From Natronocella acetinitrilica (GTDB taxonomy: Bacteria; Pseudomonadota; Gammaproteobacteria; Nitrococcales; Aquisalimonadaceae), in the NCBI RefSeq assembly GCF_024170285.1, contig NZ_JALJXV010000009.1, positions 1 through 64,000 of the forward strand: DNA of 64,000 nucleotides. Direction: 5' to 3'. A program made the position numbers and the translations under genes. Under the pieces are notes generated by a model. The model did no database searches and was not told where the DNA came from. It saw only the letters and a program-made list of their open reading frames with translations. Numbering within the stretch: the stretch's first letter is position 1; every line of letters starts with the position of its first letter. Positions 58,854-64,000 of this stretch are shown here, one piece after another.

Positions 58854-60305
58854 ATGCGACGTCATCTTGTCATCATGCTGCTGTTGTTCGCGGCATTTCT
58901 GGTAACCGGCAGTCAGGCGGAAGAGTCCCAGAGCCGTGCCTACGTGCTGAAGGTCGAGGGTGCGATCGGGCCAGCCACCAGCGATTACCTGATTCGGGGC
59001 TTTGAGCGGGCACGGTCCGACGGCGCCGGGCTCATTATCATTCAGATGGATACGCCCGGCGGCCTCGATACCGCCATGCGGGACATCATCCGGCAGATCA
59101 TGAATAGCCCGATCCCTGTGGTGAGCTATGTTTCGCCGGGCGGCGCGCGTGCCGCCAGCGCGGGCACTTACATCATGTATGCCTCCCATGTTGCAGCCAT
59201 GGCACCCGGAACCAATCTGGGCGCGGCAACGCCGGTCCAGGTGGGCGGCCCGCAGCCACCGGGAACAGACGACAGCGATGACGACGACGGCAACGGCAAC
59301 GGTGACGACGCCGCGGTCGAGGAGAATGGCGAGGAGGCCGAGGAATCGTCGGGTGAGGGCGGAGATCGCTCTTCCCGAGAGCGGGAGGGTGCCACGGCGA
59401 TGGAGCGCAAGATGGTCAATGATGCCGTCGCCTACATTCGCGAACTCGCTGAGACACGCGGCCGCAATGCAGATTGGGCAGAGCGGTCCGTTCGTGACGC
59501 TTCCAGCCTCGGAGCCCGGGAAGCGTTGGAGAAAAACGTCATCGACCTGATGGCGGATAACATCGAAGACTTGCTTGAGGCTATCGATGGGCGGACCGTC
59601 CGGGTCTCCACCGGTGAGACCACCATCTCCACTGAAGGCATGACCCTGGAATACATTGATCCGGACTGGCGGACCGAGTTGCTCTCGATCATCACCAACC
59701 CCAATGTCGCCTACATCCTGATGCTGGTGGGCGTGTACGGCATCATCTTCGAACTGATGAACCCCGGTGGCATCGTGCCAGGTGTGCTAGGCAGCATCTG
59801 CATTCTGGTGGCCTTATTCGCTTTCCAGGCCCTGCCCATCAATTATGCAGGCATGGCGCTGATGATATTGGGCGTAGCGTTCATGGTGGCGGAGGCGTTT
59901 GCCCCCAGTTTCGGCATACTCGGTATCGGTGGTTTAATAGCCTTTGCACTTGGCTCGCTGCTGTTGATTGACACCGGGGTTGAGGCCTACCAGATTTCCC
60001 TCGAAGTGGTTCTGGCCGTCTCCGCCCTGAGCCTGGTGATTTTCCTTGGCATCAGTTCCATGGCCGTCAAATCCTGGCGACGGCGAATCGCCTCTGGTGC
60101 CGAGGCCATGGTTGATGAAACCGTGCTGGCGGTCACCGACTTTGTGGATGGCGGCGGCAAGGTTCGCTTCCAGGGTGAAGTCTGGAATGCGGAATGTCCG
60201 GTTCCGGTGCGCCGTGGGGATCGCCTGCGGATCAACCAGGTCGAGGGGCTGCGACTGCACGTCGAGCCGGCCAACGGGGCATCCCGGGACGCGGTTTCTT
60301 CCTGA
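58854..60305 (+). CDS. NfeD-family membrane serine protease, long form, with acidic insert
   Basis: The 483-residue product has a signal sequence, a ClpP/crotonase-like serine protease domain (about 25-240), four to five membrane helices (about 275-400) and a C-terminal OB-fold NfeD domain. The catalytic serine is in ARAASAGTYIMYASH, and the lysine is probably in MERKMVNDAVAYI, giving a Ser-Lys dyad. Inside the protease domain, about residues 135-185 form an Asp/Glu/Gly/Asn-rich insertion. The usual SPFH/stomatin partner gene is not adjacent. Function in relatives is membrane-protein quality control near stomatins. Confidence 0.87.
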   Translation: MRRHLVIMLLLFAAFLVTGSQAEESQSRAYVLKVEGAIGPATSDYLIRGFERARSDGAGLIIIQMDTPGGLDTAMRDIIRQIMNSPIPVVSYVSPGGARAASAGTYIMYASHVAAMAPGTNLGAATPVQVGGPQPPGTDDSDDDDGNGNGDDAAVEENGEEAEESSGEGGDRSSREREGATAMERKMVNDAVAYIRELAETRGRNADWAERSVRDASSLGAREALEKNVIDLMADNIEDLLEAIDGRTVRVSTGETTISTEGMTLEYIDPDWRTELLSIITNPNVAYILMLVGVYGIIFELMNPGGIVPGVLGSICILVALFAFQALPINYAGMALMILGVAFMVAEAFAPSFGILGIGGLIAFALGSLLLIDTGVEAYQISLEVVLAVSALSLVIFLGISSMAVKSWRRRIASGAEAMVDETVLAVTDFVDGGGKVRFQGEVWNAECPVPVRRGDRLRINQVEGLRLHVEPANGASRDAVSS

Positions 60306-60334
60306 AAGAACACAGATTTTGACGAGGACCAACC

Positions 60335-60922
60335 ATGATCCTGCCGGATGAGGCTGTACGTCGTTTTCGTGAGGTTTTTGATCTGGCCAGGGCCGACGCA
60401 GTGCCGGAGCACAACGCCATGACACTGGCCACGGCGCGGGCTGACGGCCGGCCATCAGCGCGTACGGTGCTGCTCAAGGCCATGGATGAGCAGGGCTTCG
60501 TCTTCTATACCAACAAGCAGAGTCGAAAGGGCGAGCAAATGCTTGCAAACGCGCATGCGGCCTTGTGCTTCCACTGGGCACCATTGGGTCGGCAGGTACT
60601 GGTGGAAGGCTCTGTGGAGCCTGTCAGCGACGAGGAGTCCGATGCCTACTTTGCCAGTCGTCCACGGCTGAGTCAGATCGGTGCCTGGGCGTCCCGGCAG
60701 TCGCAACCGCTCGATGGACCGGAGCAGTTGGAGGCGCAGGTCAAGGACGTGGAGGTGCGCTTCGAGGGGCAGAAGGTCCCCCGGCCGCCCCACTGGGGCG
60801 GATTCCGGGTCCGTCCCCGCATGATCGAGTTCTGGACTTCACGGGAGGGCCGCCTGCACGTGCGGGATCGATACGAGATGGACGACAGTGATCGCTGGTC
60901 CCATTTCTATCTGAACCCGTAG
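60335..60922 (+). CDS. pdxH: Pyridoxamine 5'-phosphate oxidase
   Basis: FMN enzyme that makes pyridoxal phosphate. The 195-residue product is slightly shorter than E. coli PdxH (218) and lacks only the flexible N-terminal segment. Signatures are GRPSARTVLLK, FVFYTNKQSRKG and PHWGGFRVRPRMIEFW. It begins 30 bases after the NfeD gene and may share its transcript. Confidence 0.96.
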   Translation: MILPDEAVRRFREVFDLARADAVPEHNAMTLATARADGRPSARTVLLKAMDEQGFVFYTNKQSRKGEQMLANAHAALCFHWAPLGRQVLVEGSVEPVSDEESDAYFASRPRLSQIGAWASRQSQPLDGPEQLEAQVKDVEVRFEGQKVPRPPHWGGFRVRPRMIEFWTSREGRLHVRDRYEMDDSDRWSHFYLNP

Positions 60923-60936
60923 CCAGTGCCCGGATG

Positions 60937-62181
60937 TCAGTGCCGCGCGGCTGAATCGACTTCGGTGGCGGGAATCAACGCCGGCGGATCCGTCCGATAG
61001 CAGAGGCTTTCGGGTCGGTGCATGGTCAACTCCACACCCAGTTCCCTCGCCTCGGCACGCCAGTTATCGGGAATTTCCTGAACAGCCTGGGGCAGTAGGG
61101 GATAATCGTTGATCATGGCGAGGGTCTCGCCGCGCGGGCCCTCGAATACGGCGGTGTAGGCCACGGGTCCCAGGCCGGGCAGGCTGTGCTCCGTCAGACT
61201 GATCCGCGTGGCGGTGGCGCGATTTCCCTCATCGATGATGACGTCGCGCAGGTTCAGCGTATCGCCCGGGGCTGCCGACATCGCTGCGAGGCCCCAAGCC
61301 TCGGCGACGGGTTGTTCGGCCAGCCCTCCTACCTCATTGCCCGATGTCACACGAACCTCGATACCGTGCGCCAATAGCCCCGCAGTGAACTGCCTTTGCC
61401 TGCGGTGCCAATGGCCCCAGGCCTCTTCCAGTGAAGCGTCACCCGAGTACTGAGCCGCCCACTGCCCGAAAGGCTGGAATCGCGTAAAGCAGGACGCCTC
61501 CCGAAGTAGAAACAGATTGCCTTCCGGCAGACTGACCCGCCGCACCGTCTCCGACGGAAATAGTGCTGCTTCCAGCAGTTCCCAGAGTTCGGCAAAGCCG
61601 TTATGTTCCAGTTGGATACGCAGCAGGGCGCACAGGTCATTGAAGGTGGCATAGCTCAGGTTCACCGGACGGACGCCGAAGTGCTCGGTGATGAGTTCGC
61701 CGGTCCGCATGGATGCCTTTCCCTTCTCCAGCAGCGTTTTCTCGAGCTTTCCGCTCAACTCGTCAATATCTGCACGTTTGCCAACAAACAGGAATGGCAC
61801 TGCAAACAAAGGACCGCTTCCCGGTTCACAGGCTGGAGCAATAGAGGGTATCGGGAAGCTGTCACCCTGCGTACCGATGGTCATGAACTGTGGCTGAAAG
61901 CGGCTATCCGGAAGGCTCCTCAGATAAAGATCCATGAGCACGTCAACCAAGGGCAGCCCGGGGCGAAGTAATTCTGTCATGTCATAGAGACCGCCCAAAA
62001 TCACCAGCCCATGGGATTCCAGTTTGCCGACCATGCGTGTGAGATCCTCGGCGATCGCCCAGCCCAGTGCGTCCGCCTGTTCCCGGGTCAGAGGTCCTGG
62101 GGGCGGGGCGTTGCTTGCGCTTCGCTGGAAATCGAGCTCGACGGTGAGTACGCCGGGGGTGGCTGAAACCTGATCTTGCAT
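60937..62181 (-). CDS. Protein of unknown function
   Basis: The 414-residue product was not recognised. It has no signal peptide or membrane helix, contains few cysteines and is rich in Leu, Glu and Pro. GGAG five bases before the ATG supports the start at 62181. The segments FMTIGTQGDSFPIPS and TVRRVSLPEGNLFLLREASC stand out but match no family I know. It is convergent with pdxH and divergent from the H-NS-like gene. Codon and base use look like the neighbours, so there is no sign of recent transfer. Confidence 0.7.
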   Translation of the reverse strand: MQDQVSATPGVLTVELDFQRSASNAPPPGPLTREQADALGWAIAEDLTRMVGKLESHGLVILGGLYDMTELLRPGLPLVDVLMDLYLRSLPDSRFQPQFMTIGTQGDSFPIPSIAPACEPGSGPLFAVPFLFVGKRADIDELSGKLEKTLLEKGKASMRTGELITEHFGVRPVNLSYATFNDLCALLRIQLEHNGFAELWELLEAALFPSETVRRVSLPEGNLFLLREASCFTRFQPFGQWAAQYSGDASLEEAWGHWHRRQRQFTAGLLAHGIEVRVTSGNEVGGLAEQPVAEAWGLAAMSAAPGDTLNLRDVIIDEGNRATATRISLTEHSLPGLGPVAYTAVFEGPRGETLAMINDYPLLPQAVQEIPDNWRAEARELGVELTMHRPESLCYRTDPPALIPATEVDSAARH

Positions 62182-62483
62182 GTCAACTCCGGTTTTGGGC
62201 CGATATCAAACGCCGCGTCGCCAACCGTGTATACGGGCCGCGCCGAGGCGCAACTATACTCCGAACGGAAGTGCTGCCCAATGCCTGTCATGTTTTGAGG
62301 TTTGAATTGGGTTGTCTTCCAATTGCCATGGTGATTCCGCCTTTTTATTGGGAGATATCAAAAAAAATTCTAATCCATAAAAAAATGCGCAATAATGGCG
62401 CTGCTTAATGGTATCGGTCGGCTACAGGCAGTCTCCCATGCTGCCTTGTCGATCGCAGTTTGTCGGGTTCTCGAGGAGAAGTA
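62182..62483. other. AT-rich intergenic region upstream of the H-NS-like gene
   Basis: 302 bases without a gene. Around 62335-62400 the DNA is very AT-rich, with runs of seven or more A (for example near 62360 and 62380), in sharp contrast to the rest of the window. This suggests a curved site bound by H-NS-like proteins and a promoter for the gene at 62484. No exact promoter boxes could be fixed. Confidence 0.55.
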
Positions 62484-62801
62484 ATGGATCTTTCAAAGTA
62501 CAACCCACAGCAACTCAAGCAATTGAAAAAAGATATCGACAAGGAGCTCAATCGTCGGCGCAAGGAAGATGTCAAGGAAGCTCAGAAAGAGCTAAAGAAC
62601 ATAGCAGAGCGATTCGGCATCACGGTTCAGGACCTTGTTGCTGGTGCCGCGGGCGTCAAGACAGCAAAGAAACCGGCTCAGGTCAAATTCCGCCATCCCG
62701 ACGACCCGTCAAAAGGGTGGAGTGGTCGCGGTCGCAAGCCTTCCTGGATCAAGGAGTGGGAACAAAAAGGTCGTTCCCTGGACGCGCTCAAGGTCGATTG
62801 A
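62484..62801 (+). CDS. H-NS-family nucleoid protein
   Basis: Small DNA-binding protein of 105 residues with an N-terminal coiled-coil oligomerisation region (about 5-50) and the C-terminal AT-hook-like motif PDDPSKGWSGRGRKPSWIKE (about 73-92) that marks the H-NS/BpH3 family. These proteins silence AT-rich, often foreign, genes. GAGGAG seven bases upstream fixes the ATG at 62484. The AT-rich leader fits autoregulation. Confidence 0.9.
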   Translation: MDLSKYNPQQLKQLKKDIDKELNRRRKEDVKEAQKELKNIAERFGITVQDLVAGAAGVKTAKKPAQVKFRHPDDPSKGWSGRGRKPSWIKEWEQKGRSLDALKVD

Positions 62802-62820
62802 TCCGCCATTTCCCGCGTCG

Positions 62821-62852
62821 CCCTGCGCGAACTATCGCGCAGGGCCTCATTC
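62821..62852. terminator. Hairpin between the H-NS-like gene and yadH
   Basis: Perfect 9-base-pair stem CCCTGCGCG/CGCGCAGGG (62821-62829, 62836-62844) with a six-base loop. It sits between convergent genes. The T-run is weak. Confidence 0.5.
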
Positions 62853-62856
62853 TCGC

Positions 62857-63630
62857 CTAAGACCGTAATCCCACTCCACGCTCCAGCAGCCAGAGGCTGA
62901 AACCTGCCAACGCAACAATGAATGCAATAATGATTGCGTAGGCGAACCAGATGTTGATATCCGACGTGCCCAGAATGCCGTAACGGAAGGCATTCACCAT
63001 ATAAAGTATCGGATTCATCATGGAAACGTGTCGCCAGAAGTCAGGTAGCAGCGTCACTGAGTAAAAGACACCGCCCAGGTAGGTGAGGGGTGTCAGCACG
63101 AAGGTCGGTACAATCGAGATATCATCGAACTTTCGCGCGAATACGCCGTTGATAAAGCCCCCGAGCGAGAACAGCACTGCTGTCAGGAAAATCACCGAGA
63201 TAGTAATGGTGATGCTGTGAATGGGCATGCGCGTGAACAAAAGTGAAACGATGGTCACGATGAGGCCAATCAATAGGCCGCGTCCGACACCGCCGGCGAC
63301 ATAGCCCAGGAGAATTACCGCATTCGGTGTGGGCGAGACCATGATCTCTTCCACATGTCGTTGGAACTTTGCTCCGAAAAAAGAAGAGACGACATTGGCA
63401 TATGAATTCGTGATCACCGCCATCATGATGATGCCGGGCACAATAAAATCGATGTAGGTGTAGCCGTCCATCGATCCGATTCGCGGCCCGATTAGATTGC
63501 CGAAGATCACAAAGTACAGGGCCATGGTGATGGCGGGAGGAACAAGAGTCTGCACCCAGATCCGCAGATAGCGATGGGTCTCCTTTGAGGCGATGGTTAG
63601 CAGAGCGGTGAGCGAGCGTTGCCAGTACAT
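62857..63630 (-). CDS. yadH: ABC-2-type transporter permease (YadH-like)
   Basis: Inner-membrane permease of 257 residues with six helices. It begins MYWQRSLTALLTIASKETHR and includes FIVPGIIMMAVITNSYANVV and the amphipathic segment GAKFQRHVEEIMVSPTPN, typical of YadH. It pairs with the ATPase gene on the same strand, 19 bases upstream. The transported compound is unknown. Confidence 0.92.
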   Translation of the reverse strand: MYWQRSLTALLTIASKETHRYLRIWVQTLVPPAITMALYFVIFGNLIGPRIGSMDGYTYIDFIVPGIIMMAVITNSYANVVSSFFGAKFQRHVEEIMVSPTPNAVILLGYVAGGVGRGLLIGLIVTIVSLLFTRMPIHSITITISVIFLTAVLFSLGGFINGVFARKFDDISIVPTFVLTPLTYLGGVFYSVTLLPDFWRHVSMMNPILYMVNAFRYGILGTSDINIWFAYAIIIAFIVALAGFSLWLLERGVGLRS

Positions 63631-63649
63631 GGTGGTCTCCGATTCGATA

Positions 63650-64000
63650 TCAGGACGCCTGGGCCGCGTGGTTCTGCTGAAGCATGCGCAGAAAGAGCTC
63701 TTCCAGCCGGTTGGACTTGTTCTTCATACCCGTCACTTCGACCCCTTGCGCTGAAAGTTCGGTGAACAGGTGACTAAGGCTCTGGCCGCGACTCACCTCC
63801 ACTTCCAGTTGTTTCGGTGCCAGCAAAGTTACTGCGTAGTCGGTCAGTGCTGGGGGTTCGCCCATGGCGGTACTTGTGTCGAGGATGAAGGCCTGGGTGC
63901 TCAGCCTTTCAAGCAGGGACTGGGTGTCCGTATCCTCGATAAGCCGCCCCTCGTCGATGATGGCGATCCGGCGACAGAGGCTCTCCGCCTCTTCCAGGTA
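63650..64000 (-). CDS. yadG: ABC transporter ATP-binding protein (YadG-like), partial
   Basis: C-terminal 116 residues only; the gene runs out of the window at its 5' end. The segment YLEEAESLCRRIAIIDEGRL, followed by a typical C-terminal domain, matches the region after Walker B and the H-loop of YadG-type ATPases. An internal ATG near 63865 is not the true start because the frame is open to the window edge with clear homology. It forms a two-gene exporter with yadH. Confidence 0.88.
   Translation of the reverse strand, partial: YLEEAESLCRRIAIIDEGRLIEDTDTQSLLERLSTQAFILDTSTAMGEPPALTDYAVTLLAPKQLEVEVSRGQSLSHLFTELSAQGVEVTGMKNKSNRLEELFLRMLQQNHAAQAS

Overview
The window reads as a chromosomal segment of a GC-rich gammaproteobacterium. 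Gene order (tig-clpP-clpX-lon-hupB-ppiD, yejABEF, queA-tgt-yajC-secD-secF, suhB-trmJ-cysE-isc, ndk-rlmN-pilF-rodZ-hisS-yfgM-bamB) is that of free-living Gammaproteobacteria. The strongly acidic PpiD, the acidic RodZ linker and the Asp/Glu-rich insert in an NfeD-type protease suggest a halophilic or halotolerant member, perhaps Ectothiorhodospiraceae-like. That placement is inference from protein character, not from a marker gene.

Layout. 1-468: edge of an integrated element, with a tyrosine-recombinase stump and the 3' half of a tRNA-Lys gene that looks like an attachment site. 594-1978: a solute-binding lipid/amino-acid type periplasmic protein, then a compact RNA resembling a cobalamin riboswitch and closed by a terminator. 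1982-11127: tRNA-Leu, the protein quality-control block tig, clpP, clpX, lon (with a heat-shock-type promoter in front of lon), hupB, tRNA-Val, tRNA-Asp and ppiD. 11144-17781: fabI and the yejABEF peptide importer. 17819-21361: a very large, unusual protein with a proline-rich linker and a C-terminal metal-dependent amidohydrolase domain. 21567-26720: der and a multi-PAS c-di-GMP signalling protein. 27047-32504: tRNA-Arg, tRNA-Ala, a glycosyltransferase, a small membrane protein, a MATE exporter, tRNA-Leu(CAA) and the queuosine genes queA-tgt. 32660-35868: yajC-secD-secF. 35897-38369: a small outer-membrane barrel, two small membrane proteins, a TetR regulator and an RRM RNA-binding protein. 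38504-41084: an overlapping pair coding for a GNAT/C39-peptidase fusion and a RimK-like ATP-grasp ligase. 41109-45808: cell-wall genes (ldtD-like, mepK-like, polysaccharide deacetylase) and suhB. 45950-49617: trmJ, cysE and a shortened isc operon whose scaffold gene has lost canonical cluster ligands. 49759-57092: ndk to bamB, then an NRDE protein. 57101-60922: an exported pentapeptide-repeat protein, adk, nfeD and pdxH. 60937-64000: an unrecognised protein, an H-NS-family protein behind an AT-rich leader, and the yadGH-type ABC exporter (the ATPase runs off the window).

Most of the window is conserved housekeeping. The parts that deserve attention are the 1180-residue amidohydrolase protein, the GNAT-C39/RimK pair, the degenerate IscU, the riboswitch-like RNA without an obvious target gene, and the island boundary at the left end. 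No CRISPR array, intact insertion sequence, rRNA operon or replication origin was seen.
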